64,000 bases of DNA. It comes from Cryptomeria japonica. Taxonomy: Eukaryota > Streptophyta > Pinopsida > Cupressales > Cupressaceae. Location of the stretch: assembly GCF_030272615.1 (NCBI RefSeq), contig NC_081408.1, positions 623,346,383 to 623,410,382 of the forward strand, in the 5' to 3' direction. Both the position numbers and the translations under genes were made by a program. The notes beneath the pieces are model-generated. The model saw nothing but the letters and a program-made list of their open reading frames with translations, was not told the DNA's origin and did no database searches. Positions 23,710 through 35,262 of the stretch are shown piece after piece (position 1 is the first letter of the stretch; each line of letters opens with the position of its first letter).

Positions 23710-24030
23710 TGTAACGTGTTACAACACTTCTATAAAAATGTCTTTCCTTCTTTTATCAAATAAAGATGTATTCCCTTCTATTATCAAATAAAGATGTATT
23801 CCCTTCTATTATCAAATAAAGATGTCTTCTTTTGTATTTTGAGTTAAAAATTGTGTATTTCTTGATGATATCTATATGTATTTTGAACCTAACTTGTGTT
23901 ATAAATTTGAATGAAGTAGATTGAAAATTATTTGATACTGCTATATTATAAATTTATATTATTTTCCTATAATATTCAATAAGAGTATTAAATCTCTGTA
24001 GTTGTAATATAAGGCTAGATATTAGGAAGC

Positions 24031-25120
24031 ATGATAGAAGTTACGAAAAACATAACATTGCAAATATGTTTCTTTTTCGCTAAGAATTATCAACATCTCC
24101 CTGATGCAGAATTGTTAAAAATAACCTCAAGAACCACATGGGCAGGACCAAGTAATGGAAATGAAAGGTTAGATCAAATTATTGACCTACTCAATCAAAA
24201 AAGTGCAAGGATGAATGATCTCGAACAAGAGGTTTGAAGGGTCAGAGAAGTCCGACAAGAAGCCCCAAGGGTTGAGGAGCAACCCGACAACCAAGCCAAA
24301 ATAGAAGAAGAGCTGGCAAAAGATTTGAAAAGGGTAGCCTCACCAAAGTTTGATGGAAAAAAAATTGGTGATGGTGTAGAAGCATGGGTAATTGAAATGG
24401 AGAAATATTTTGGTCTCCGCAACATGTCAAATGAAACCAAGGCAGTTTGGGCTACTTATCAGTTGTCTAGTGAAGCTGTTACTTGGTGGGACAACGAAAA
24501 GTCAGAAAGGAAACTGCAACCAAGAGAGATCACTTGGGATTTTTTTTTACAATCCTTTAGGAAAAGGTGGCTTCCACAGTTATTCTTTGACAAGAAGATC
24601 ACAGAATTTCAAAACCTTACTCAAGGTAATATGTGGATAACATAGTACTGGTAGAAATTTACAAATCTCCTTAAGTATGTTCCGCAATACCAGATGGATG
24701 AAAGATTCCACATTCGGAAGTTCATTTTGGGTTTAAGAACCCATATAGGAGCAGAGGTGGATATCCATAATCCATTAACTATGGTGGAGGTACTTGAAAA
24801 GGTGATTAAGCAAGAGCAGAAGTTGCAGCAGTTGGGGAACCTTCGAAAGAATGAGAACAACCGACCGAATTTTGGGGATAGAAATTTCCAAAGTAACCAC
24901 AATGGAAATAATCAACAAATAAGAAATCTTAAGAGGGGACCCAACACCCAGGAAAAAGGAAGAGCAAATCAGGATGGAAACAAGAAAGCAAACAATAACA
25001 CCAATGCTTGATAGAATATGGATAGAGGAAGGTCAGGTGGCCATCCTGGTCCTAGGGATGGGTGTTATAATTGTGGAGGGAGTCATTACACCTCCAATTT
25101 TCCACAACGTACCCCAGCAT
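24031..25120 (+). pseudogene. gag of the Gypsy element
   Basis: Starts at ATG 24,031. After a stop at about 24,235 a typical retrotransposon gag core follows: LDQIIDLLNQKSARMNDLEQ coiled coil, FDGKKIGDGVEAWVIEMEKY, AVTWWDN, WDFFLQSFRKRWLP and FILGLR. A zinc knuckle begins near 25,060 (CYNCGGSHY), but its last Cys is replaced by Phe. Stops at 24,643 (TAG), 24,652 (TAG) and about 25,009 (TGA) interrupt it. Confidence 0.85.
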
Positions 25121-28100
25121 AGAGAGGAGCATATCAGCAAGGAGCCCCTCAACATCAGATTCACGCTACTATCGACAATCGTCAAGCTGATTTCCAAGCC
25201 GCACCTATCTAGATTACGGGTAAGCTATTTGGACAAATAGTTTCTATTTTAATAGATACAAGAGCTACTGAATGTTTTATTGATCCACAAGTAGTTTCTA
25301 GAATATCTGTTAAACCTGGTTATATTTCAAATTCATGGATGGTTCAGTATGGAAATTGAGCAGAAAAGAGGGTAGATGCTTGTCTATTTTGCAGTGAATT
25401 AGAACTTCCTAGTTTCCAAACCCAAGTTAACCTTTATGTTGCACCACTAGGATCATATGATGTCATCTTAGGTATAAATTGGTTGACTGAACATAAAGCC
25501 ATAGTGAACTATGAAGACAAGGTCATTAGTTGCATGGATGATTTTAAGAATTCCATTGAAATTTTTGGGTCTCAAAATCCTCTTGAATTGAGATACATTT
25601 TGGTGATGCAACTCAAGAAGGCCTAAAGAAAAGGATGTTCCATCATTGCTGTCATGGTTAATGATTTGAATAATGTAGAGAAAAGTCCTATAGATTATCC
25701 TATCCTTGCAGAGTTTCTAGATGTCTTTCCAGAAGATCTTACCAAGTTACCACCTAAGAGAGAGTTTGATTTTTCTATAGAACTCTTACCTGGAATGGAA
25801 CCGCAATCTAAGGCTTCATATAGAATGACAACAATAGAACTATATGAGCTCAAGACTCAATTGCAGGAATTGCTTAGGCAAGGTTTTATTAGACCAAGCG
25901 TATCCCCATGGGGTGCACCAATGATCTTTGTAAAGAAGAAAGATGGTACTTTGAGGTTATACATTGACTATAGGATGTTGAAGAAAGTAACCATCAAAAA
26001 CAGATATCCTCTACCAAGGATAGATGAATTATTTGATCAAATGAAAGGTGCATCTGTATTCTCCAAGCTTGATCTTCGATCCGGATATCATCAGTTAAGG
26101 ATTAAAGATGAAGACACTCCTAAGACTGCATTCTAAACGAGGTATGGTCACTATGAAGTCACAGTTGTACCATTTAGTTTAACTAATGCCCCAGCAACAT
26201 TCATGAACCTCATGAACAGTATTTTCAGAGAATACTTGGATGACTTTGTTTTAATCTTCATTGATGACATATTGATCTATTCTAAGAATGAAGAAGAACA
26301 TAAGAAGCACCTGAGGATAGTTTTGCAATGATTGAGAGATCGTAAACTTTATGGAAAATTCTCTAAGTGTGACTTCTTTTAGGAAAAGGTGCAATACTTA
26401 GGTCATGTCATATTCGCCAAAGGAATTTCAGTTGATCCTGCAAAGATAGAAGCGATAGTAGATTGGCCAACACCCCAGAATGTTTCAGAAGTTCGAAGTT
26501 TTATGGGACTTGCTGGATATTATAGAAAATATGTGGAAGGGTTTTCCAGGATAGCGGCACCAATTACCTCACTTCAGAAAAAGGAAAAAAGGTTTGAATC
26601 GACTGAGAAGTGTGAGGAATCATTTCAACTACTGAAGCAGAAATTGACAACAGCACCAGTATTAACAATACCAGATCCCAACAGACATTTTGTAGTAATT
26701 ACAGATGCCTCGGGTGAAGGTGTGGGAGCAGTGTTGATGCAAGAAGGAAAGGTGGTTGCATATGAATCACAAAAGCTAAAGCAATATGAGATGAATTATG
26801 CTCTGCATGATTTAGAACTACTAGCTATTGTGCATGCATTACAAATGTGGAGGCATTACCTTTTAGGGAAGCCTTTTGAGCTTAAAACAGATCATTTAGG
26901 ATTGAAGTATATTTTTACACAACCTAACCTAAATACAAGACAGAGAAGGTGGCTTGAATTTCTAAGTGAGTATGACTTTGGTATTGAATATATCCAAGGG
27001 AAGGAAAATTGAGTAGTTGATGCTCTCAGCAGAAGAAGACACCTATTTGCTATGGTTACAACAAGGACAAATTTGAAGCAACAAGTGTTGCAGAATCTTT
27101 CCGAAGATGAACATTATTTAAGAGTTAAATAAGCCTTGGAAAGAGACTCTTTAGACCATCGTTATGATGGATATGAGATAGAACTAGAGGGTATTTTGAG
27201 ATACCAAGGAAGGATGTACATACCAGAAGGGGGAGAGTTGAGGAAGTTGATCTTACATGAGATGCACAATACACCTTATTCAGGACACCCTGGAATAACA
27301 AAGATGGTAGCTGATTTGAAAACATTGTATTTCTAGCCTAAACTCAGGAAAGAAGTGGTTGAGTATGTAGCACAATGCCTGGAATGTCAAAGAGTAAAAG
27401 CTGAACATGTTCATCCAGCAGGACTTCTATTCCAACATGTTATACCAGAATACAAGTGGCAGGTAATCAGTATGGATTTCATCCAAGGATTACCAATGAG
27501 TAAGAATAAGCATGACATTATCTTAGTAGTGGTGGACAAGTTGACTAAAGTTGAACATTTCATACCTGGAAATCTAAAAGATGGATCATTTGTTCTTGCC
27601 AAGAAATTTGTGCAAGAAATTTTTTGGTTACATGGAGTTCCAGAAACTATAATATCTAATAGGGATAACAGGATGACTTCCAGCTTTTGGACAACATTGA
27701 ATGCAGCATTGGGAACAAGGCTAAATTTTAGCTCAGCATATCATCCTCAGACTGATGGCCAAACAAAAAGGGTTAATCAGGTAGTGGAGGATCTTTTGAG
27801 AATGTACTGCATGGATCAGTAGTACAAATGGGAGGAGTACTTGCCCTTAGTTGAATTTGCTTATAACAACTCCTTTCATGCATCATTAGGGATGGCATCT
27901 TTTAAAGCACTCTATGGGTGAAAATGTCGCACACCTATCAGCTGGGATAGACTAGAGGATAGGATCATTATTGGTCCAGATTTACTTAAGGAAATGGATG
28001 AGCAAATGGTGTTGATTAAGAGTAGATTGAAGGAAGTAGCTGACCGATAGAAGAGTAATGCAGACCGAAATAGAACTTTTAGACAATTCGCTATAGGAGA

Positions 28101-28512
28101 TAAAGTCTTTTTGAGAGTCAAACCTCATAAGAGCTTTATCTCGTTTGGAAAATCATCAAAATTGGCTCCAAGATATGTGGGACTGTTTGATGTACTGGAG
28201 GTTATCAATCCAATTACTTATAGATTAGCTTTACCCCCTGCTCTAGCTTGAATCTATAATGTGTTTCATGTGTCTTTACTGAAACCTTACAATGCTGATG
28301 CATCTCATATTCTTGATTGGCAATCCTTACAGGTTCAGGATCTAGGGGTGGTGCTAGTGGAGCCCATCCGAATCCTAGATCAACGTAGTGTGAAGCTACG
28401 TAGCAAAGATTTCACTCAATATAAGGTTCAGCGGGACCAATATTCTGAGGATAGTGCTACATGGGAGGATGCTAAGACGATTGACCGTCATTTTCCTCAT
28501 TTACTTTCTTAG
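25121..28512 (+). pseudogene. pol of the Gypsy element (PR-RT-RH-IN-chromodomain)
   Basis: Protease: LIDTRAT near 25,254, so the catalytic DTG is DTR. RT: 25,654 onwards, with [26 protein letters not shown] and the active site FIDDILIYS at about 26,260. RNase [16 protein letters not shown] through [12 protein letters not shown] (26,690-26,920). Integrase: zinc motif HP/H..C..C (about 27,240-27,400), then SMDFIQGLP; the second Asp region reads ISNRD and the Glu position reads QTKRVNQ, so both catalytic residues appear lost by G-to-A changes. The C-terminus has VFHVSLLKPYN and a chromodomain-like RILDQRS.KLRSKD ... TWEDA (28,360-28,500), which identifies a chromovirus. About a dozen in-frame stops are present (for example 26,134, 26,328, 26,380, 27,010, 27,334, 27,820). 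Confidence 0.9.
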
Positions 28513-28692
28513 GAAATAACTGCTATTTATTTTGGATATTTTGAAACAATTATTTAAATTTTATGATGTAAACTTGGATAGCCTGTGTGCTATTGGTATT
28601 ATTATTTGAATTTGAGGTATGATTGACATTTTATGAGATATTATTGTTTTGTGATTATTGCTGAGTGGCAAGACATCGAGACGATGTCTCTT

Positions 28693-28707
28693 CCAAGAGG
28701 GGAAGGA
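28693..28707 (+). other. polypurine tract of the Gypsy element
   Basis: The purine run AAGAGGGGAAGGA lies immediately before the 3' LTR start at 28,708, the expected plus-strand priming site. Confidence 0.85.
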
Positions 28708-31690
28708 TGTCACGAATCATTTTTTTTAATAATAAAGATTTAATGTGATTTTGAAATTAAAATAGATTAGATCATTCATAATCTAGTGTGAGGAAATATT
28801 GTATGCATTTTTACTCTTGCAATTGATATGAAATTCGACATTTAATATTCTTTTGGGTTTGTCAATACTGATAAACTTTCGAGTGCAAGTAATGCAGGAT
28901 CAAGTGAAGGAGGTCGAAGGTGAGAACACGAATCAGGTAGAATTGTTTTTAACTAAATGACTTCGATGGAAAAAGGGAATCTCACACACCACATTTGCAT
29001 ATACATTTATCTTTGCATTTATGAATGAAATATTATGTTAAATTCGACCATATAGGATGAAAAATTTATTAATGATTGAATTATATAGCAATTCCATGAT
29101 TTCATTTGCTTGTATGAAATTATCGATTATGTTTGGTTTTCAGAATTACATTTTAATCGTATGAATTAGAAATAGATTATAAACTTGTATACTCAAAAGT
29201 GAATATAGTTCATGATTTATATTGAACATTTTAGTATGATTAATTAGTCGTTAAATAAATTGAATTATATGACCTAGTTTATAAAATGATTAGTCGTTTG
29301 GTAGACGACTTGATTTTGTCGATTACACATCTTCGTAAATATAGATTTTTAGGCGAAATTGTAAATTTAATTAAGATGAATATTGTTATAAGCTATAAAA
29401 ATGACTATTCATAAAACATATTTATCTAACATATACGTAAATTATATATATTATAACTTTAAACATATAAGATTATTATTATTTATATTGCAAATTAGGA
29501 ATATAAATTATAAACTTTCAATATTTCTAAGTTTATTATTTATATTAGATAGTCGCATTTTAAAAGGTGGTGGAATTAGTTTGAAAAGCGACTATGTCGC
29601 ATGACCAAATGAAGACCGATTATACTCCAGTCGACAAATACATATCAACTAACTTGGAGTTAAAATAATGACTAATATGAGTCGAGTGACATGGCATGCA
29701 AATGTTGGAATTTAAAACAGAGACTTTAGTTAGCATTAATGATGCAAAAACCAGTGACTAAATGCATGGATTGGATGATTTTAACATGGGTAAATAGCAT
29801 ACAAATAGTTTAGTGAACTTGGAGCAGAAAAATAGGGAAGGTGGCCTTGCATGGAGTGTTAAATCTGCCATTGCACATGTTTGAATGCCACGCAGCAAGA
29901 TGAAGACTCTTAGCAGTGGCATAAACCAAGCAAGTTAGCCTCAACGTGGCATAGACCTGGCAGAGATAGCGATGAAAATATGAAATACAACTCATAAGAG
30001 CTTGTTACATCTTCCAACCTCCCTATTCGACTGATCAAAACTATTGTAAACATGATCAAGGGAGAATAGAAGCAGCAAACAACCTAGAGATAAACTCACA
30101 TCATGGAGGTAACATAGAGATAGAATGCTATCGTGGTGTTAATCTTGCATGCTAATAGCAGAAATATAACAAAAGATGCCATCTCTCTCTCAGACGTGGA
30201 AGAGTAAGAGGAGATGAAGGTAAAAGATTTCTAAACCTTTGCAATCACCGAGCCCTTAATAAATGAGTAATCTTTGGGAAAAATTAGATAAATAGAGGGA
30301 GAAGATAGAAGAAAGGATCATCTTTTTCTTGCTAGCAAGAAAGGATGAGAGTATCAAGCAGAGAAGGATAGACTAGAGGAGAAGATTCTTTGATAATTTT
30401 GAAGAGAGAAATAGAGATAGATTTGATAGGAATAGTTTTGAGAGAGACTTGTGAAGAAGGTGAGGAACTATTGGATGAAAGAACGTCAACGTCGTACAAA
30501 TCGGACCAAGTTTACAAAAGGTCAGAATTCCTTTGTTTATGGTTGTTATTTGTTATGATTTGGTATGAGAATGTATAGAATTAGAAGCTTTAGATATTAG
30601 GTATGATTATCCAACTTTGTTTCATATGTCATTATCTTATTTGAAATGCATTGTAAATCATTTTAGAATAGAAGAAAAGAATATAGAGAAAAGATGTTAA
30701 CTAATGGTTAATAACGTATTTTGTCCAAAATAATTAGTTCTAATTCTATTTTAAGAATGTGTTTGCGTACTTTTTGGTTATATATGAGAGTAAATTCATA
30801 CATGTATAACACCTTCTTATGCATGTACCTTATTTAATTGAAAGATTGATTATGAGATTATTGCTTATGAAAGTTTATCATTTTCCAAAATATGAAAGAT
30901 TGTCTTCGATAGATATATTAGACAAGTAATGAATAGTAAGGAAAATGATATCTCTATTTTTGTTTAAAAAGAAAGATTGTATTCTCAATTGAATTTGTGT
31001 TTGAGGGAACCAAGCTAGGGTTAAGCTTGAGTTAGAAAATTACCTTTTGGGATGGGTGCCGAATGTGGATGTTTTTAGGGAGAATGGTTGCTTTTTCCAA
31101 CTATTATTTTGCTATGCATGGCATTATACTTGGCCGAGTTATTGTTTGAATTATCCATAGAAAATGATGGAAATTCCTTATTTATGCTCTCTACCACATC
31201 CTAGTATGATAGCGAATGCTTGTTTCTTAGAATGAAGTAGAAAAATGAAAATGCATATATTATCTAGGCATGCACCAGATTCCCTCTTGCTTTCGAATTC
31301 TTTGGTTAAACCAATTCGTGCAGGGCCGGGTTATCTTGATTGACCAAGAATTCCGGGGAAGCGTAAGCTTCAAGGTTGGGCGAAAAAAGCATTTGATTCT
31401 TGTTCTCGTCTATGTTCAAAGGACTGAAGGAAGCGACTCAGACTAAAGATCGACAGATGCATCTTCTTGTATAATCTTAAGGCAATTTGGAAGCCTAAGT
31501 AGGAAATAAGAACTTCTAAGTGAGAAATTGTATTATTCATTTGCATTATAATGATATATCTATGAATGTTTTTATATCCATATTCAATGTTTTCTTATAT
31601 CTTGTATAAAATATGCTTAGAGATTGAAATTTAAGTTTATTTATGAATAAAGAGTAGTTTAGGTTTAGATCATAGATTGACGTCTTTACA
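28708..31690 (+). repeat. 3' LTR of the Gypsy element (2,983 bp)
   Basis: Matches the 5' LTR along its whole length, with TG...CA ends and TGAAA following. Differences from the 5' copy are mostly single transitions. Confidence 0.95.
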
Positions 31691-32339
31691 TGAAATTAAA
31701 ACCATTTATTTAAAACTTATAATTCTCCTTAATAGAATCCTTATCAAACCTCAATAATAGTTAAGGAACATTATTCCATGGTGTCCAACTCGATTGCTGA
31801 GGACATGAAAATGTTAAAATTTTTGACACTAAATATAGCCACCATTACGAATGCTTAAGGTGGTTGATAACATACATGCTACTCTAAATGTTTTCTTGAG
31901 CTAGGAATCATGGTATATTGCCACTATTGAATCTTAATCCAATGTTGTATTCACCAAGTAATCAACCAAGATAGTCAAATTTCTCTTAGGACTTGTTCAT
32001 TTTTTTCTATTTAGGGTTAAGTGTTCATTTTTCTGTTTAGGGTTTATTGTCTGGTTTTTGTGTCTAATGTTTATTGTTTGTTTACGTTTTTTTTTTTTCC
32101 TACGGTTTAAATACTATTCATGTTTTTTGTTTTTTTCCTACGGTTTTTACTATTCAAGATTTTTGCAATATTTGAAAACTAAAAACTATTTTAAACATGA
32201 AATAAAATAAAATAAAAGACGATTTTCAAACTTTAAAACATAAAAATTTAAAAATAACAATACATTAACACTTTTTTTTATGAAAAATAATAAAAATAAA
32301 TAAAATAGAATATAAAAAATAAAACTAAATACCTGGAAG
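31691..32339. other. non-coding, AT-rich flank of the Gypsy insertion
   Basis: No gene is seen. A short direct repeat TTTAGGGTT(A/T) plus GTTCATTTTT occurs around 31,996-32,045, and poly-T/poly-A rich DNA follows. Confidence 0.6.
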
Positions 32340-32640
32340 GAGGTAAAAATGGTCTAGGGGGTCAACTGGGGTGAAAAAAACGGGTACCCGTGCTCCTCAG
32401 AAATGCCTACCCATTTTCCAAACAGTGAAAATGATGGAAAATAGTTTTTTTTTTAAAAAGTACATTTAAAAAATAGGTGCCCATTTTTTTCAAATCTGGC
32501 ACCCGATTTCAAAGAAATGGGTGCTCGTTTAGCTTCGGGAACCCATTGCTAAATGGGCGCCCGTTTCTTTATGGCTCAGGCACCCGAAGCTAAACAAAAA
32601 TCGGGCACCTATTTCTAGCGGGCTCATTTTCCAATCCACT
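32340..32640. repeat. orphan array of GGGCACC/GGTGCCC motifs
   Basis: At least eight copies of the motif found upstream of the 11.2-kb transposase lie here in both orientations: AACGGGTACCCGTG, AAATAGGTGCCCATTTT, GGCACCCGATTTC, GAAATGGGTGCTCGTTT, GGGAACCCATT, ATGGGCGCCCGTTTCT, GGCACCCGAAG and ATCGGGCACCTATTTCT. The intervening spacer is also rich in A/T runs. No open gene is attached. It may be the end of a further, deleted copy of the same transposon family. Confidence 0.6.
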
Positions 32641-33889
32641 GACTTCCTTAGGATTGGGACCCAACTTTGTGTGTTTACCTTCCAACAACATGTCCCTTTT
32701 ACACCTTAATTTAAAATTCGTTGCAAACTTAAAAGGCCTATCCAAAGTTTCACCTTAAAACATAGAAAATTATGTTTAAATGAAAAGAGAGAGACCATAT
32801 ATAAATTTAACAACTAGTACCACTTTTGCATTTGAAATTTTAAGCTTGACTTGAAACTTGCTAAAGTTATCAATATATTGTTGTAGTGTCTTAACCCATG
32901 CCTTTTAAGTTGGATCCATTAAATTAATATGCTCTCTCAATACCTATGTGGATAGAATCTTTACTTAAGATCTTCTTGTGGTTCTAACCATGTAATGATC
33001 CCCTATTGTCTATCTCTAAGTATTATTTGATGTTTTTCTCACTAATCAAGGGATAAATCTAACAAATGGACCTCAAAAATTTGTAGTGTTTGAGGATTAG
33101 TTAGATGAGATCATTTCTTGAAATATACCTCATTTTTACAAAGCTAAAAATCATTTTTTTAACATCAAAGACTTCCAAATTTAGGAATGAAAAACTTTGT
33201 TTCAAGTTGGAGGCCATGGGTTTGAGTAACATACATATTGGCTATATCGAATTGGAATTCCCTTTCAAAATTTGTGATCAGATCTTATATGACACAATTT
33301 GGTTCTCTTTTTAATTTTATAAATTTTTTTGTAGAATAGTCATGTCCATATATTTTCCAGAAATCTTTTCCCACTAGGTATTTTTCTCAAAAACCATTAA
33401 ATTGTGAATTGTAGAGAAAAATAATCTTTCTTATTGAAGCTTTTTTAATAGAGTACTTCTTGGAGGGCGACGTGTCAGTTGATCCATGACTTTGATTTAG
33501 TTGGTTTTTCTCAATTGATGTTTTGAATGAGCTAGATATGTTTGGCATTCATTAAAATGCTCAAAACTAGTTAGTAAACCCTGAAAATGAGATATACAAT
33601 TTCGTATTTCAATACTCAGAAACAAAGAATATAAATCTAATAAAGAGTTAAAACATAAAAAAACTTAAGAAGATTAGATCTTATGTTGAAAATGAAGATC
33701 TAGAAGGGGGTACCAAATGAAACCCTCAAGGAGCCTAGGTCTATGCATCCAATAAAAAAAGAAGAGAGCTAATAAAGATTAATCAATTCATTAGACAATC
33801 AAATCCAAGGCCAAGATCCTCTAACATCAATACCAATTTATATGAATGTTCAAGAACAAAAATAACAAGAAAGAGATTTTTCAACAAAA
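32641..33889. other. non-coding intergenic DNA
   Basis: AT-rich. The open frame at 33,105-33,314 is short and uninformative. Nothing recognisable. Confidence 0.6.
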
Positions 33890-34423
33890 ATAACTAAACC
33901 ATTCTTAAATTAATTTAATTAAAAAAAATTCAAAACATAATAATATTCAACATAATTAAAAAAAAAAAAACTAAAAAAATATTATACTTTAAAATAGTAT
34001 CTAATCAAATATTACATCTAATAAAATGACTGAAAAATTAGAAAAACAAAATGTTTATGCAATACCTAAAATGCATCTTTAACTGTATTTACTAATTAAT
34101 TTTAAATTAAAAATTGATATATTCTGATTTTTAATTAAATAATAGTTACGATAAAAAAATCCATCCTAAATGCTACATTGACCATTTAGACGTTGCCGTA
34201 GGAAGGAGCCAAGCCTTATCGAAGACTCCAAATGAAAAATACAAACCCATCGAAATAATTACTCTACAAATACAAAAGAATTGTAATGCAAACTCCGCTC
34301 TATTACATCCTTATCCATATCATAAGAAGACAACTTATAAGAATTTGAACTTCTATCTGTGCTTTCTTGGACTGAATCCTATGCGCATATGTTTCTCCTT
34401 TCTCATCCAGTTGGAACTCTGAG
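33890..34423 (+). promoter_or_regulatory. 5' flank of TNL1, duplicated upstream of the 44.8-kb TIR copy
   Basis: Blocks such as AGCCAAGCCTTATCGAAGA, AATTGTAATGC, ATTACATCCTTATCCAT, AAGAAGACAACTT and ATGTTTCTCCTT before the ATG at 34,424 have close counterparts in the same order at 44,390-44,773. About 400-500 bp of 5' flank was therefore copied with the TIR exon. Part also resembles the TNL2 leader (TTGAATCCTTTACGC versus CTGAATCCTATGCGC). No clear TATA box can be chosen. Confidence 0.5.
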
Positions 34424-34876
34424 ATGGATGGATTCTATCCTTCCTTATCCACCGTTACAAAATCTTTCTTAAAGGGAAAGAGATTTGACGTGTTTCTGAG
34501 TTTCAGGGGAAAGGATGTGAGAAAGACTCTGGTTGACCATCTCTTCCAAGCTCTTTCTGCAGCCGGATTGAAAGTGTTTCTAGATAGCTATCAGTTGAAG
34601 AGGGGGGAAATAATTGATTTAAGCCTGGAAAGAGCTATTGAGAGCAGTGCCATACGCATTCCTATATTTTCCAAAGGCTATGCAAGCTCTGCATGGTGTC
34701 TAAGGGAAGCCGCCTTAATGTTGGCCTCCCCCGGGTTAATAATTCCTCTGTTTTATCGAGTGAAACCAGCTCATGCTAGACACCCTGAAAACGATTCCAG
34801 TCCGTATAAAAACTCATTTCTAAAACATTATACCCATTCAGATCGATACCAAAGAGGAGAAATCGATGAGTGGAAG

Positions 34877-35104
34877 TGTTAATGTATTAATCTTTAGGTT
34901 AAACTTAGTAATTTTAGGTTAATTTTAGTTTTGTTTGATTTTATTAGTTTTTGTATAGTTATAATTTATTTGTTCCATCCAACAGTTTTTGTGTAACTGT
35001 GCAAACTGTTCGCTGCCTTTATTATGCAGCAAGTACTTCTTGAATACTAATCGAAAAGTGTTTCATTTTATTTTTGTCATTTCATTTACATTTCTGCCCT
35101 AACA
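34877..35104 (+). repeat. 5' LTR of the Copia element
   Basis: 228 bp, TG...CA ends, nearly identical to 39,483-39,711. The primer-binding site TGGTATCAGAGCC (35,106-35,118), complementary to initiator-Met tRNA, follows after one base. Confidence 0.97.
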
Positions 35105-35262
35105 GTGGTATCAGAGCCAGGTAAATAAGAGCAGAGAATTCTACAGAAACAATAAATTGATTCAGGTGATATCAATTTATTTATTCTCTATTTTTAAAGG
35201 ATTGAGAAGTTATTTTAAAGTTGCAGGCCTTGCAAATTGTGTTTATTTATTTTAAATTCAGA

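Larger units (their letters stand above)
20241..31690 (+). mobile_element. complete Ty3/Gypsy chromovirus-type LTR retrotransposon (decayed)
   Basis: An 11,450-bp element with two LTRs beginning TGTCACGAATC and ending CGTCTTTACA, flanked by a perfect 5-bp target duplication TGAAA (20,236-20,240 and 31,691-31,695). The order is 5' LTR, primer-binding site, gag, protease, reverse transcriptase, RNase H, integrase, chromodomain-like tail, polypurine tract, 3' LTR. Integrase after RT/RNase H is the Ty3/Gypsy order. Many in-frame stops and lost catalytic residues show that it cannot be autonomous now. The LTRs differ at a few percent of sites by eye, so the insertion is older than the Copia element at 34.9 kb. 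Confidence 0.95.

Noticed and set aside
23738-23826. CRISPR-like short repeats
   Set aside because: Three head-to-tail 29-30-bp units without unique spacers inside a plant retrotransposon; an ordinary minisatellite.
25121-28512. Stop-codon readthrough or recoding in the Gypsy pol
   Set aside because: Stops are numerous, fall inside domains, and accompany loss of catalytic residues, so decay explains them.
31996-32045. Telomere-like TTTAGGG motifs
   Set aside because: Only two to three isolated matches in a T-rich stretch, not an array.
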